From positions 1-18,023 of the forward strand of contig JAZSDQ010000028.1 in NCBI GenBank assembly GCA_045531235.1: a stretch of DNA of 18,023 bases, given 5' to 3'. Position numbers and translations under genes: made by a program. The notes beneath the pieces are model-generated. The model was given only the letters and a program-made list of their open reading frames with translations, searched no databases and had not been told where the DNA came from. The stretch comes from RGIG5579 sp045531235. GTDB taxonomy: Bacteria; Bacillota; Clostridia; Oscillospirales; SIG627. Of this stretch, positions 1 to 8,920 are shown in pieces. Numbering within the stretch: the first letter of the stretch is position 1; the number at the start of each line of letters is the position of its first letter.

Positions 1-2673
1 TCGCTTTGCAATAACGTAAAGCACGGAGAAGCCGTGCTTCTCAATGGCGCTTAGTTCCCTACCCAGTCTGTCTTCTACAAGAGTAGGCAGCGGATCACCG
101 TATAATTCGTGAGCTTTTTCATAGCACGCGCGGTTCAGCTCCTCAACAGCGCCTTCCAAGGAAGGAGGATAAGACCCTTTGGGAATGGGGCGAACGTCTT
201 CCACCATATCGCAGATCTTATTCGGGTTGGTGATTACAATTTCCTTTGCAACTTCCGGAGGAAGATAGGAAAATTCCCGAAGCATTTCCTCTGTGGTTCT
301 CATATAGAGAGGGGCTCCGTTATCTGCATCGGCAAACTTCATACCCGCCAAGAGGATCTTTCGGAAAATTTCATCCTGCGGGCGCATAAAGTGAACGTCA
401 CCTGTAGCGACGACAAGCTTATTCTTTTTCTTGGCAAGGTTCAGGATCGTTCGGTTGATTTCTTTCAGCTGATCTTCTCCCGAAACGATATTTTCACGAA
501 GAAGATATCCATTGTTTCCGAGGGGCTGTACTTCCAGATAATCATAAAAGTCGGTAATGCGAAGAAGATCCCCAAAGCCTTTGTTTTCCAAAATGGCGCT
601 ATATAATTCACCTTCGGAACAAGCAGAACCGATGATCAATCCTTCCCTATGCTCCTGCAAAAGCGTTTTTGGAATTCTGGGGCGGCGGAAATAATAATCC
701 AAATAAGAATAGGAAACAAGCTTATACAGATTTTTAAGTCCTACTGCATTTTTTACAAGGATAATGATATGATACGGCTTTAACTTTTTAGGGTCGCAAG
801 AGCCTGCCATACCGCTGAGCATGGCATCCAAGTCACAAATACCTTCTTGCTGCATTTTACGTATCATGCAGCCGAAGATCTTACCAAGCATCTCTGCATC
901 ATCGCAAGCGCGGTGGTGATTAAACGCTTCCAGACCAAAATATTCCTGGAGCGTATCTAGTTTATGCTTTTTCAGATCGGTATTTAAGAAACGGGAAAGA
1001 GCAAGAGTATCAAGATATGCATTTTCAAGGGGAAGATCGTTATCCTCACATACCTTTTTAATAAATCCCATATCGAAGTTTGCATTATGAGCAATTAAAA
1101 GTCGGTTTCCTGTAAAGGCAAGAAAACTCATTACTGCTTCTTTCGCCTTGGGAGCGCCCTTGACCATATCATCTGTAATACCCGTAAGCTTTTGAATCTC
1201 TTGCGGTATTGGCTGCTCGGGATCTACGAAGGTGGAAAAACGGTCGATAATTTCGCCGCCTCGGTACAAAACTGCGCCGATTTCCGTGATATTACAGGAA
1301 ATGGGAGAAAGGCCTGTGGTTTCAATATCAAAAAGAACGAATTCGGTAGAATCAAAATCACCGTGAGCCTCACCGAAAAGGGCACGGGCAGTATCGTCAA
1401 CGAAATAGCCTTCCATACCGTAGATGATCTTCATACCCAATTCTTCCGACATCAGCATTGCATCGGGAAAGCCTTGGAGATTTCCGTGATCGGTAATGGC
1501 AACGGCACGATGCCCCCAAGCATGGGCAAGCTTTACAATATCTTTCACCTCAATGGTGGCATCCATCGTGCTCATTTTTGTATGCAAATGAAGCTCAACA
1601 CGTTTTTCGGGCGCTGTATCCTTCATCATTTCTTCGCGAATCTTGCAAATGGAATGTGGCTTGATGACGAGTTCGTTTTCAAATTTATCAAACTGGAGAT
1701 TACCGACGATAAGAAGCACAGTTCCGCCCTTCAGTCCAAGGACAGCCTTTGCTTTGTCGAGGCTTGCGGAAAGCTTTACGGTAATGGAAGAGGCGCCATC
1801 GGTTACAAAAAGCTTCACACGGTGGCCATCGCTACCGCGCATTTCCTTATCTTCGGAAAACAAGAGTTTACCACAGAAGGTTGCTGCTTTGGGATTACAG
1901 GAAAAATCACGAATGGGGCAAAGATCTTCAAAATCTTCATCTTTCAGCTTTCTGCCAAAAATAACTTCCGGTTCGGAAAGGTCAAAGACAGAATAGCCCG
2001 CATGAACCTTATTATTTTCTTTATCGTAATAAAATTCCGTTAAATCCTCCAAAGATGTGGGAATCACAGAATCCTGGTCACGCATATCCTCAGGGGTATA
2101 CGCAGAGGAAGACGGAGCACTGCTCTCTTTGACGACATCATCAAAAAGCATAGTAAAATTGCAGTTTCTGTTGTATTCATCCATATCAAATTCATCAGAA
2201 ACAAGCTTGACTTCAAATTCCATGCCAAATTCAGAGCGAACAATATCAGCAATCAGTCTTTCACATTCTGCTGCCTGCGGCAGACGGGAATAGCCTGCTT
2301 TCATATCAAAGCGCAGTTCTTTGCCGTCGATGGTCAATATAGAATCATTGAAAAAACCTTTTGCCAGGCGAGTACTTCTGGAAAGCTCCAAGAGAAGTTC
2401 TTCTTTGTAGCTTACATCAAAAAGCTCGGAGGGATATTTAGGGAAAATAAAACAGCTTTTCAGCTGATACGCTTCAATAAGCCCTGCTTCCAAAGCGTAA
2501 AGACGAAACTTGGGAACAAGAGACTGAAGATAAAAATCAATACGGATCTCACGGGTCTCTTTATTTAAGCGATATGTATAGTCATCTAAGAGATTAAAAA
2601 TCTCAAGATCCGCTTCCGTGGGCGTATATTTATAAAACAGCTGCGGAAATGTTTTTTTGTTTGGATCTTTCAT
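1..2673 (-). CDS. polC: DNA polymerase III alpha subunit, PolC type (partial, C-terminal part off the window)
   Basis: PolC is the main replicative DNA polymerase of Firmicutes and carries its own proofreading 3'-5' exonuclease. Reading from the ATG at 2673, the frame is open to base 1, giving 891 codons of a family about 1,430-1,450 residues long. The N-terminal domain comes first. A PHP domain begins near residue 360, with VELHLHTKMS (H362, H364) and ITDHGN. The DEDDh exonuclease is inserted in it: DIETTGL (D449, E451), HNANFD (H529-D534) and HHRACDDAE (H587, D592). The PHP segment resumes after it (LIIGSACSEGELY, codons within 601-720). The window stops at HGFSVLYVIAKR, just before the palm motif SRGSVGSS, so the polymerase catalytic residues are not visible. 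The ATG overlaps the ispG stop as ATGA, implying translational coupling. It is the last gene of the operon seen here. Confidence 0.97.
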   Translation of the reverse strand, partial: MKDPNKKTFPQLFYKYTPTEADLEIFNLLDDYTYRLNKETREIRIDFYLQSLVPKFRLYALEAGLIEAYQLKSCFIFPKYPSELFDVSYKEELLLELSRSTRLAKGFFNDSILTIDGKELRFDMKAGYSRLPQAAECERLIADIVRSEFGMEFEVKLVSDEFDMDEYNRNCNFTMLFDDVVKESSAPSSSAYTPEDMRDQDSVIPTSLEDLTEFYYDKENNKVHAGYSVFDLSEPEVIFGRKLKDEDFEDLCPIRDFSCNPKAATFCGKLLFSEDKEMRGSDGHRVKLFVTDGASSITVKLSASLDKAKAVLGLKGGTVLLIVGNLQFDKFENELVIKPHSICKIREEMMKDTAPEKRVELHLHTKMSTMDATIEVKDIVKLAHAWGHRAVAITDHGNLQGFPDAMLMSEELGMKIIYGMEGYFVDDTARALFGEAHGDFDSTEFVLFDIETTGLSPISCNITEIGAVLYRGGEIIDRFSTFVDPEQPIPQEIQKLTGITDDMVKGAPKAKEAVMSFLAFTGNRLLIAHNANFDMGFIKKVCEDNDLPLENAYLDTLALSRFLNTDLKKHKLDTLQEYFGLEAFNHHRACDDAEMLGKIFGCMIRKMQQEGICDLDAMLSGMAGSCDPKKLKPYHIIILVKNAVGLKNLYKLVSYSYLDYYFRRPRIPKTLLQEHREGLIIGSACSEGELYSAILENKGFGDLLRITDFYDYLEVQPLGNNGYLLRENIVSGEDQLKEINRTILNLAKKKNKLVVATGDVHFMRPQDEIFRKILLAGMKFADADNGAPLYMRTTEEMLREFSYLPPEVAKEIVITNPNKICDMVEDVRPIPKGSYPPSLEGAVEELNRACYEKAHELYGDPLPTLVEDRLGRELSAIEKHGFSVLYVIAKR

Positions 2674-3758
2674 TGATAGGATTCCTTAACGATTTTCTTT
2701 ATATCATCAATCAAAACATCAAGCACTTGGTCTTCAGGGATCTTGGATACAATTTCACCTTTTCTAAATAAAATTGCATCTTCTTTACCGCCGGCAATTC
2801 CTACATCTGCGTCTTTCGCTTCACCGGGACCGTTCACCACACATCCCATGACCGCGACTTTAATATTACGATTCGGTTTCAGATCAAGCAATGCAAGTCT
2901 GCGTTCAAGTTCTTCTGCAATGCCAACTAGATCAATTTTCGTTCTGCCGCAGGTGGGACAGGAAACGATATTGATATGTTTTTCCGATAAATCAAGGGAA
3001 GAAAGGATCTGCTTGGCAGCGCGCACTTCTTCGGTCAGATCGCGGGTCGTAAGGGAAACGCGAAGAGTGTCACCAATGCCATCAGCAAGAAGAGAACCAA
3101 TGCCGATTGCCGATTTTACAATACCGTTTGTAACAGTGCCGGCCTCGGTAACGCCAAGGTGAATGGGATAATCGGTGCGCTGAGACAGAAGGCGGTTGGT
3201 TTCGATCATCGTCATAACGCTGCTGGACTTTACGGATACGACGATCTGGTCAAAATCACATTCTTCCAAAACACGAATCTCCTTCAATGCGCTTTCGCAA
3301 AGCGCCTCGGGAGTCACGCCGCCGTGACGAAGGATCATTTCTTTTTCCAAGGAACCTGCATTGACACCAATGCGAATGGGAATATTCTTCTCTCGGCAAA
3401 TTTTGGCAACCTTACGCACATTTTCAACATCACCGATATTTCCGGGGTTAATGCGAATTTTATCAATTCCCGCTTCAGCTGCCGCAATGGCCAGGCGGTA
3501 ATCAAAATGGATATCGGCAACCAAGGGAATATGAGAATTGGCTTTTAAGCGCTCAATATTGCGTGCAGCCTCTTTATCGGGAACCGTAAAGCGCACGATA
3601 TCGCAGCCCGCTTTTTCTAAATCAAGGATTTGTTTTAAGGTATCCTCAAATGCAGTAGTGGGCGTACAAGTCATTGACTGGATCAAAATCGGTTCTCCGC
3701 CACCAACGTAGCGGTCCCCAACCTTGATTTTCTTTGTCATTCTACGCAATATTGACAT
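2670..3758 (-). CDS. ispG: 4-hydroxy-3-methylbut-2-en-1-yl diphosphate synthase (IspG/GcpE)
   Basis: IspG is a cytosolic [4Fe-4S] enzyme that converts MEcPP to HMBPP, the penultimate step of the MEP isoprenoid pathway. The product is 362 residues, about normal for the short bacterial form. The N-terminal TIM-barrel region contains PILIQSMT and VADIHFDYRLA. The cluster ligands are visible as CPTC (C267, C270), C306 in MGCVVNGPGE, and E313, fitting the three-Cys-plus-Glu ligand set of the family. I chose the ATG at 3758 because GGAGG lies 5 nt upstream. A TTG four codons earlier (3770) falls inside that ribosome-binding site and is rejected. It follows rseP by 15 nt and overlaps polC by 4 nt. 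With dxr two genes upstream, this operon carries two MEP-pathway enzymes. In Bacillus proS occupies this slot. Confidence 0.96.
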   Translation of the reverse strand: MSILRRMTKKIKVGDRYVGGGEPILIQSMTCTPTTAFEDTLKQILDLEKAGCDIVRFTVPDKEAARNIERLKANSHIPLVADIHFDYRLAIAAAEAGIDKIRINPGNIGDVENVRKVAKICREKNIPIRIGVNAGSLEKEMILRHGGVTPEALCESALKEIRVLEECDFDQIVVSVKSSSVMTMIETNRLLSQRTDYPIHLGVTEAGTVTNGIVKSAIGIGSLLADGIGDTLRVSLTTRDLTEEVRAAKQILSSLDLSEKHINIVSCPTCGRTKIDLVGIAEELERRLALLDLKPNRNIKVAVMGCVVNGPGEAKDADVGIAGGKEDAILFRKGEIVSKIPEDQVLDVLIDDIKKIVKESYQ

Positions 3759-3773
3759 AAAATCCTCCAAGGA

Positions 3774-4802
3774 TCAAAAAAGTTTTATTACATCAAATAT
3801 GGTAATTACAGCCATAAAACCAAGAAGTAACACCATACCTGCAATATGCACATAGGTTTCAAATTTTGGATTCAACGGCTTTCTGATCACACATTCAACA
3901 AGAGTGAAAAGAATACGGCCACCATCCAAAGCAGGAAGAGGTAAAAGATTCATTACACCTAAATTCAAGCTGATAAAAGTAAAGAGGTATAAAAGAGGTT
4001 CAATACCCGAAGAAACAGCATCTGAAATTACCGATACGGTACCAACAGGACCGGAAACGGCATCCATACCATAGCGGCCGGAAAGCAGATCCACAAGCGT
4101 TTTATAGATCATTTTTACCGTAGAAAGCGACTGAGTCGCCGTTTGTTTTAAAAGAATTCCCAAAGAGGGGCGAACGCCAAGGAAGCTAAAATCCAAAGAG
4201 CCTATTTTCATTCCTTCCGTTACCTCGGTAGCAAAAGTGACATCTTCAAGAAGCAGCTTTTTACCGTCACGGAGGACTTCAATATCAAGAGGATCAACGC
4301 CGTCCAACAAAATGGTGTTATAGATATCGGTATAATCTACCATTGTTTTTCCCTCAATGGAAAGAATCTCATCTCCAACCTTTAGCCACTGAGAAGAAAC
4401 GCTGTTTTCATTAAAACGGGCAACTACAGAAGAACCTACTTGCCCTGTCAAACAAAGGAAAACAAACATTGCTATCACACCGGATACAATATTCATAAAA
4501 GAACCGGCGAAAAGAACGATAAGCCTTTGCCAGCGGGGACGATTCACAAGGGCATTAGGATCGGGATCTTCCCCATCCTCCCCTTGCATTGCCGTAAAGC
4601 CACCAATGGGAAGAAGACGCAGTGAATAGACAATGCCGGTTTTTTTCGAGGTACGGGAGAAAATTTTAGGTCCCATACCGACGGCAAATTCAAGAACTTT
4701 TACTTTACAAGCGCGAGCTGCAAGATAATGACCAAGCTCGTGCAAAAAAATCATAATACCAAACGCGAGTATAGCAATAAGGATCCCGATTACGGTTTGC
4801 AT
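3774..4802 (-). CDS. rseP: RIP (site-2) zinc metalloprotease, RseP/RasP family
   Basis: This is an intramembrane protease that cleaves membrane-spanning substrates such as anti-sigma factors and signal-peptide remnants. In 342 residues the family order is present: a first membrane segment carrying the zinc motif HELGH (residues 21-25), a PDZ-like region at about 115-190 (VGDEILSIEGKTM), a central hydrophobic stretch, and the third zinc-ligand region NLLPLPALDGGRILF (LDGG at 292-295), then a C-terminal membrane segment ending VIKLF. NIVSG (104-108) and GPVG (251-254) also fit the family. The ATG at 4802 has AAAGGA 9 nt upstream. It lies 58 nt after dxr, the widest gap in the operon, where I found no convincing promoter. 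Substrates cannot be inferred from the window. Confidence 0.95.
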   Translation of the reverse strand: MQTVIGILIAILAFGIMIFLHELGHYLAARACKVKVLEFAVGMGPKIFSRTSKKTGIVYSLRLLPIGGFTAMQGEDGEDPDPNALVNRPRWQRLIVLFAGSFMNIVSGVIAMFVFLCLTGQVGSSVVARFNENSVSSQWLKVGDEILSIEGKTMVDYTDIYNTILLDGVDPLDIEVLRDGKKLLLEDVTFATEVTEGMKIGSLDFSFLGVRPSLGILLKQTATQSLSTVKMIYKTLVDLLSGRYGMDAVSGPVGTVSVISDAVSSGIEPLLYLFTFISLNLGVMNLLPLPALDGGRILFTLVECVIRKPLNPKFETYVHIAGMVLLLGFMAVITIFDVIKLF

Positions 4803-4860
4803 ATTTTTATCCTTTCAAACAAAAAATGGATTCGGACTTATTTTGTTCAAAGTGACAAAA

Positions 4861-6018
4861 TCAATTCTGATATTTCTCAAAGACTGTTTTTTTAATTTCA
4901 GCATCAAGAGATAAAATATCATCGATCGAGGGGTTATTTTGAGGACGGTGCGCTTCCACCTCATTAGCAACGATATCAAAAATATCAAGAAAACCTATTT
5001 TTTCAGCCAAAAACAGAGCGACTGCCGATTCATTTGCAGCATTCAAGACCGTAGTGTATGTACCGCCACGAGAAGCAGCAAGGCGTGCGGTTCCGAGAAG
5101 AATAAACGTTTCTTCATCCGCTCCCTCAAAGGTCAGTGTCATTGCTTTTTTAAAGTCCAGGGGTTTGCATAATCCTTCCGTTCTGTCGGGGTAGGTCAAT
5201 GCGAACTGAATGCAATGGCGCATGTCAGGATGCCCCATTTGAGCAATGGTAGAGCCATCAACAAAGGTTGCCATAGAGTGCACGATCGACTGACAGTGAA
5301 CGGTAATATCTACCCTGTCAGCAGGCACGTCAAACAATCTGACTGCCTCGATCAATTCAAGACCCTTATTTAAAAGTGTAGCAGAATCGATGGAAATTTT
5401 TTGCCCCATCTTCCAAACGGGATGCGCCAATGCCATGGCAGGAGTTACTTTTTCAAGCTCTTCCCTCTTTTTACCGAAGAACGGACCGCCGGAAGCTGTT
5501 AAAACCAGATGAGAAAGATATTTTCTTCCGTTAAATCCTCCCGACAAGCATTGAAAGATCGCCGAATGTTCGCTGTCCACCGGAAGAATTTTAGAGCTTG
5601 ACTTTTCAGCCTCAGATAGAATCACCTCACCTGCGGCAACGATCGGCTCTTTATTTGCCATAGCAATATCAATACCGCGTTTTAAAACTGCAAGCGTAGG
5701 ACGAATACCGTTGGATCCCAAAATAGAGTTTTCAACGATATCTGCAGGACATTCTTCGCACAAAGAAAGGATTCCTTCTTCGCCCGCCAAAACCTTGGTA
5801 CCCGTATCAGCGACGGCAATTTTCAATTCCTTTGCACGGGAAATATCGCGTACTGCACAAAATTCGGGATGAAACTCCCGAATTTGTTCCTCTAAAAGAG
5901 CAATATTAGAATCAGCACAAATGCCGCTTAAGCGAAAACCGCGCTCACGCACAACTTCGATAGCCTGTCTACCGACGGAACCGGTAGAACCTAAAATACA
6001 TACATTTTTCTTATTCAT
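4861..6018 (-). CDS. dxr: 1-deoxy-D-xylulose 5-phosphate reductoisomerase
   Basis: Dxr rearranges and reduces DXP to MEP using NADPH and a divalent metal; it is the first committed step of the MEP pathway and the target of fosmidomycin. The 385-residue product has the NADPH-binding loop GSTGSVG (residues 10-16), MANKEP, the metal and substrate motif PVDSEHSAIFQ (D148, E150), the flexible-loop region TASGGPF, and SATLLNKGLE with a further metal-ligand Glu at 221. Length and motifs are standard. I use the ATG at 6018, one base after the cdsA stop. A TTG three codons upstream (6027) would overlap cdsA by 8 nt and is less likely. The ribosome-binding site is weak (TTGGATG), so expression probably depends on coupling to cdsA. 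Confidence 0.96.
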   Translation of the reverse strand: MNKKNVCILGSTGSVGRQAIEVVRERGFRLSGICADSNIALLEEQIREFHPEFCAVRDISRAKELKIAVADTGTKVLAGEEGILSLCEECPADIVENSILGSNGIRPTLAVLKRGIDIAMANKEPIVAAGEVILSEAEKSSSKILPVDSEHSAIFQCLSGGFNGRKYLSHLVLTASGGPFFGKKREELEKVTPAMALAHPVWKMGQKISIDSATLLNKGLELIEAVRLFDVPADRVDITVHCQSIVHSMATFVDGSTIAQMGHPDMRHCIQFALTYPDRTEGLCKPLDFKKAMTLTFEGADEETFILLGTARLAASRGGTYTTVLNAANESAVALFLAEKIGFLDIFDIVANEVEAHRPQNNPSIDDILSLDAEIKKTVFEKYQN

Positions 6019-6019
6019 A

Positions 6020-6871
6020 TCATCCAATCAAAAACGAAGCGCCAAACGCTGCATCCAGCATTAACATAACAATAGCAATAGCAAGCGTTGAGTCAAAACG
6101 ATCCAGCACGCCACCGTGGCCTGGGAAAAATTTGCCGAAATCTTTTACATTATAGTGCCGTTTAATAGAAGAAGCGATGAGATCTCCAAACTGTCCTACT
6201 GCAGAAAATAGGGCGCCGAGAATTGCAAAAAAGACAATATTTGCATTGATTTCGAAGAATTGACGAAGTACAAATGCATATCCTGCAAAAACTATCATAT
6301 TCGCAATAATACCGCCGATAGAACCTTCCACGGTCTTTTTGGGAGAAATAGCAGGACATAGTTTTCTCTTTCCTATAAGCATTCCCGTAAAATAGGCAAA
6401 GGTATCCGACACCCAGCCGCCGAAAAATACAAGAAGATATATGTACTTTCCTTCTTCGTTGCCATAATCAATATTGCGAATGTGGCTGATAGCGGTCAAA
6501 GACACCACTACATACAAAACCATTGCAATAAATGCATAAAGTTTTTCGCTATGCAGCTTGTTATCCTGAAAAATGGAAATGATCAGCTGCACAAAGAAAA
6601 AGAGTGCAGAAAAAAGAAATATGGCGCGGTACTGATCCATTACGTGATAACGAATGGAAAGAAAATATGTCAGAAGAGGCATCAACGAGAAAACTTTTGC
6701 ACTTACTGTATGGGCACTTCCTATTTTAGAAAGGCTCGTACTGGCAAGGATTTCGTTGACAGCAATAAAAGCAAAAAGTGAAAGAAGCAAAGGCCAAATA
6801 AAAGTGTGAGAAAAAATGCACACCGGAATCATAATTAAAATTCCAACTGCACCGGTAATGATCCTGGTCAT
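6020..6871 (-). CDS. cdsA: Phosphatidate cytidylyltransferase (CDP-diacylglycerol synthase)
   Basis: CdsA is an integral membrane enzyme that makes CDP-diacylglycerol from phosphatidic acid and CTP, the branch point for phosphatidylglycerol, cardiolipin and phosphatidylethanolamine. The 283-residue product is strongly hydrophobic, with about seven or eight predicted membrane stretches. It carries the complete family signature near the C terminus: an SIKR start, then KDFGKFFPGHGG and LDRFD, spanning about residues 235-260, including the Asp/Lys/His residues expected for metal and CTP binding. SPKKTVEGSIGG (176-187) is also typical. The ATG at 6871 is 2 nt after the uppS stop, with AAAGGAAA inside the end of uppS. 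The stop is one base from the dxr ATG. The order uppS-cdsA-dxr-rseP is the usual one in Firmicutes. Confidence 0.96.
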   Translation of the reverse strand: MTRIITGAVGILIMIPVCIFSHTFIWPLLLSLFAFIAVNEILASTSLSKIGSAHTVSAKVFSLMPLLTYFLSIRYHVMDQYRAIFLFSALFFFVQLIISIFQDNKLHSEKLYAFIAMVLYVVVSLTAISHIRNIDYGNEEGKYIYLLVFFGGWVSDTFAYFTGMLIGKRKLCPAISPKKTVEGSIGGIIANMIVFAGYAFVLRQFFEINANIVFFAILGALFSAVGQFGDLIASSIKRHYNVKDFGKFFPGHGGVLDRFDSTLAIAIVMLMLDAAFGASFLIG

Positions 6872-6873
6872 AA

Positions 6874-7602
6874 CTATTTCCTTTCAATTACACCGCCAAA
6901 TCGGCGTTCGCGACCGTTGAAATAGCGAATGGCGTCGTCAATATCCGATTTTTTAATATCGGGCCAAAGCTTGTCGGTAAAATAAAACTCTGCATAAGCG
7001 CACTGATACAATAAGAAATTGGAAAGGCGCATTTCGCCGCCTGTACGAATCAAAAGATCCACATCCGGCTGACCTGCAGTGTAAAGCTTATCAGAAATAT
7101 CCTGAGGAGTAATTTCCGTCTTTCCTTCCTGGGCAAGAAGAGAAAATGCTCTCGCTAATTCATCGCGAGAACCATAATTTAGAGCAAGATTCAGCTGATT
7201 GGGATAAACGGAGGATTTTTCTTCTACAACCGCCATCAGTTTTTGAATCTCGGGAGAAAAAGCGGAGCGGTCACCGATAAAGTGGAAATGCATATTTTTA
7301 TCCTTACGCATGGTCATCCACTCTTCCAAGTAGTCACCGAGAAGCGCAAGAATATTCTGCACCTCATCTTCGGGACGCTTCCAATTTTCCGTGGAAAACG
7401 CGTAAAAGGTGGATACTTCTATGTCAAGATCCACCAGATACTCACCTATTCTTTTAAAGTTCTCTGCGCCTTCTTTATGTCCGGCCAGACGAGGGAGACC
7501 GCGTTTTTTCGCCCATCTCCCGTTTCCGTCCATAATAATGCCGATATGACGCGGCTTATTATCAAAGATTTCAACCTTTTTTTTAGAGGAGAATAGACCC
7601 AT
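6874..7602 (-). CDS. uppS: Isoprenyl transferase (undecaprenyl diphosphate synthase, cis-type)
   Basis: UppS condenses farnesyl diphosphate with isopentenyl diphosphate to form undecaprenyl diphosphate, the carrier lipid for peptidoglycan and other wall polymers. The 242 residues match the cis-prenyltransferase family: HIGIIMDGNGRWA with the catalytic Asp at 25, GHKEGAENF (41-49), YAFSTENWKRP (67-77), and the C-terminal substrate site LLIRTGGEMRLSNFLLYQ (183-200) followed by YAEFYF. Chain length is not proven by sequence alone, but the context with dxr, ispG and cdsA supports the essential C55 enzyme. The ATG at 7602 shares its A with the frr stop (TGATG), so translation is probably coupled to frr. 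Its product pathway is fed by the MEP genes downstream in the same operon. Confidence 0.95.
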   Translation of the reverse strand: MGLFSSKKKVEIFDNKPRHIGIIMDGNGRWAKKRGLPRLAGHKEGAENFKRIGEYLVDLDIEVSTFYAFSTENWKRPEDEVQNILALLGDYLEEWMTMRKDKNMHFHFIGDRSAFSPEIQKLMAVVEEKSSVYPNQLNLALNYGSRDELARAFSLLAQEGKTEITPQDISDKLYTAGQPDVDLLIRTGGEMRLSNFLLYQCAYAEFYFTDKLWPDIKKSDIDDAIRYFNGRERRFGGVIERK

Positions 7603-8156
7603 CAGACACTCATAATCTCCTTGGATTTATCAGCTGCGATGGCATCCATATTTTTTACATACTTATCAGCAAGATCCTGTACTTCTTTTTCCGAGATCTT
7701 CTGTTCATCCTCGGTCATTTCCCCGTTTTTCTTCATAGATTTGATCTTATCCATTGCATCGCGGCGAACGTTGCGCACAGCAACCTTACCGTCTTCTGCA
7801 AGACGAGAAACCTGCTTTGTCAGTTCTTTTCTTCTTTCCTCGGTAGGCTGAGGGAACGCGAGACGAATGGTCTTACCATCGTTTTGAGGAGTGATACCGA
7901 GGTCAGATGCAAGAATTGCCTTTTCAATTTCCTTGGTGCAGCTGGCATCCCAAGGGGTAATAAGGAGCATTCTTGCTTCAGGCGTGGAAATCTGTGCAAG
8001 CTGATTGATGGGAGTGGGAGTTCCGTAATAATCAACATTCACCCGATCAAGAATGGTAGCGTTTGCACGGCCTGCGCGAATAGTAGAAAACTCCCTTTCG
8101 GTGGCGGCTACGCACTTCTTCATTTTTTCTTCGAAATCACGGATATCAAGTTTCAT
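7602..8156 (-). CDS. frr: Ribosome recycling factor
   Basis: RRF splits post-termination 70S ribosomes together with EF-G. At 184 residues it is the usual length (about 185). The sequence is almost entirely family consensus: an N-terminal helix with the start of the triple-helix bundle (CVAATEREFSTIRAGRAN), the domain II region VDYYGTPTPINQLAQIS, TPEARMLLITPWD, SDLGITPQNDG, and the long C-terminal helices with RRELTKQ-like and NVRRDAMDKIK segments. The ATG at 8156 has AAAGGAA about 10 nt upstream and lies 19 nt after pyrH. Its TGA overlaps the uppS ATG by one base. The pyrH-frr pair is one of the most conserved bacterial neighbourhoods. Confidence 0.97.
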   Translation of the reverse strand: MKLDIRDFEEKMKKCVAATEREFSTIRAGRANATILDRVNVDYYGTPTPINQLAQISTPEARMLLITPWDASCTKEIEKAILASDLGITPQNDGKTIRLAFPQPTEERRKELTKQVSRLAEDGKVAVRNVRRDAMDKIKSMKKNGEMTEDEQKISEKEVQDLADKYVKNMDAIAADKSKEIMSV

Positions 8157-8175
8157 ATCAAAATTCCTTTCAAAA

Positions 8176-8889
8176 TTAAGCTTTTAATACAGTGCCGAGT
8201 TTTTCACCCATAACAGCACGAATAATATTTTGTGGATCATTCAATCCGAAGACCAGCACGGGAAGCTCATTTTCCATAGAAAAGCTGGTTGCAGTGGAAT
8301 CCATAACGCCAAGGTTATTGGCTAGAACATCAATATAACGGATATCATCCAAACGGCGAGCATTGGGATCCTTTTTAGGATCAGCAGTATAGACCGCATC
8401 GATATTTTTAGCAAGGAGGACAATATCGGCATCGATCTCTTTTGCGCGAAGAACTGCAGCCGTATCAGTAGAAAAATAGGGACTACCAATGCCGCATGCA
8501 AAAATAACAACTTTTCCTTTGCTCAAATGAGAAACGGCTTTTTCACGAATATAGGTTTCGGTAAAGGTCTCCATTTCCACAGCAGAGAGCACTCTGGCAT
8601 CAACACCGAGATGCTCAAGGGTGTCCTGCAGGGCAAGAGAATTGATCGCTGTTGCAAGCATACCCATGTGGTCTGCACGAACTCTCTGAAAATTGGTTCC
8701 CTGCTTTCCACGCCAGATATTTCCAGCGCCCACAACGATAGCAACCTCAACGCCGAGATCAACACATTCCTTAATTTTTGCACAGATGGAATTCAAAAGG
8801 TCAAAATTGTAGATCGCTTTTCCTTCGGCGCCCCGGCTCAAGGCTTCGCCGGACAGCTTCAAAAGAACTCTTTTATATTTGGTTTTCAT
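8176..8889 (-). CDS. pyrH: UMP kinase (uridylate kinase)
   Basis: PyrH is a homohexameric cytosolic kinase that phosphorylates UMP to UDP in pyrimidine nucleotide supply. The 237-residue product fits the bacterial amino-acid-kinase-fold family, which is unrelated to eukaryotic UMP/CMP kinases. Diagnostic segments are the N-terminal KRVLLKLSGEAL, VVGAGNIWRG for phosphate binding, ADHMGMLATAINSLALQD, and the UMP-site loop GIGSPYFSTDTAA. The C-terminal MDSTATSF and the end of the protein are also consensus. The ATG at 8889 has a strong GGAGG close upstream. It is the first gene of the long operon, reached from the promoter at 8921-8949. In Bacillus it follows tsf directly; here about 2.5 kb of other genes intervene. 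Confidence 0.97.
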   Translation of the reverse strand: MKTKYKRVLLKLSGEALSRGAEGKAIYNFDLLNSICAKIKECVDLGVEVAIVVGAGNIWRGKQGTNFQRVRADHMGMLATAINSLALQDTLEHLGVDARVLSAVEMETFTETYIREKAVSHLSKGKVVIFACGIGSPYFSTDTAAVLRAKEIDADIVLLAKNIDAVYTADPKKDPNARRLDDIRYIDVLANNLGVMDSTATSFSMENELPVLVFGLNDPQNIIRAVMGEKLGTVLKA

Positions 8890-8920
8890 ACGCCCTCCAT
8901 TGTATCATTTTCTTCCTTTT

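Noticed and set aside
1192..2043. A 283-codon plus-strand frame opposite polC
   Set aside because: Shadow of the polC reading frame, whose PHP and exonuclease motifs are unmistakable on the other strand.
3759..3770. TTG start for ispG four codons upstream
   Set aside because: The TTG overlaps the GGAGG ribosome-binding site serving the ATG at 3758.
4803..4860. Possible internal promoter between dxr and rseP (TTGTCA and AT-rich sequence)
   Set aside because: No acceptable -10 box lies 16-18 nt downstream of TTGTCA or the nearby TTGAAC.
6019..6027. TTG start for dxr three codons upstream
   Set aside because: It would overlap cdsA by 8 nt and adds residues not needed by the family; the ATG at 6018 fits better.
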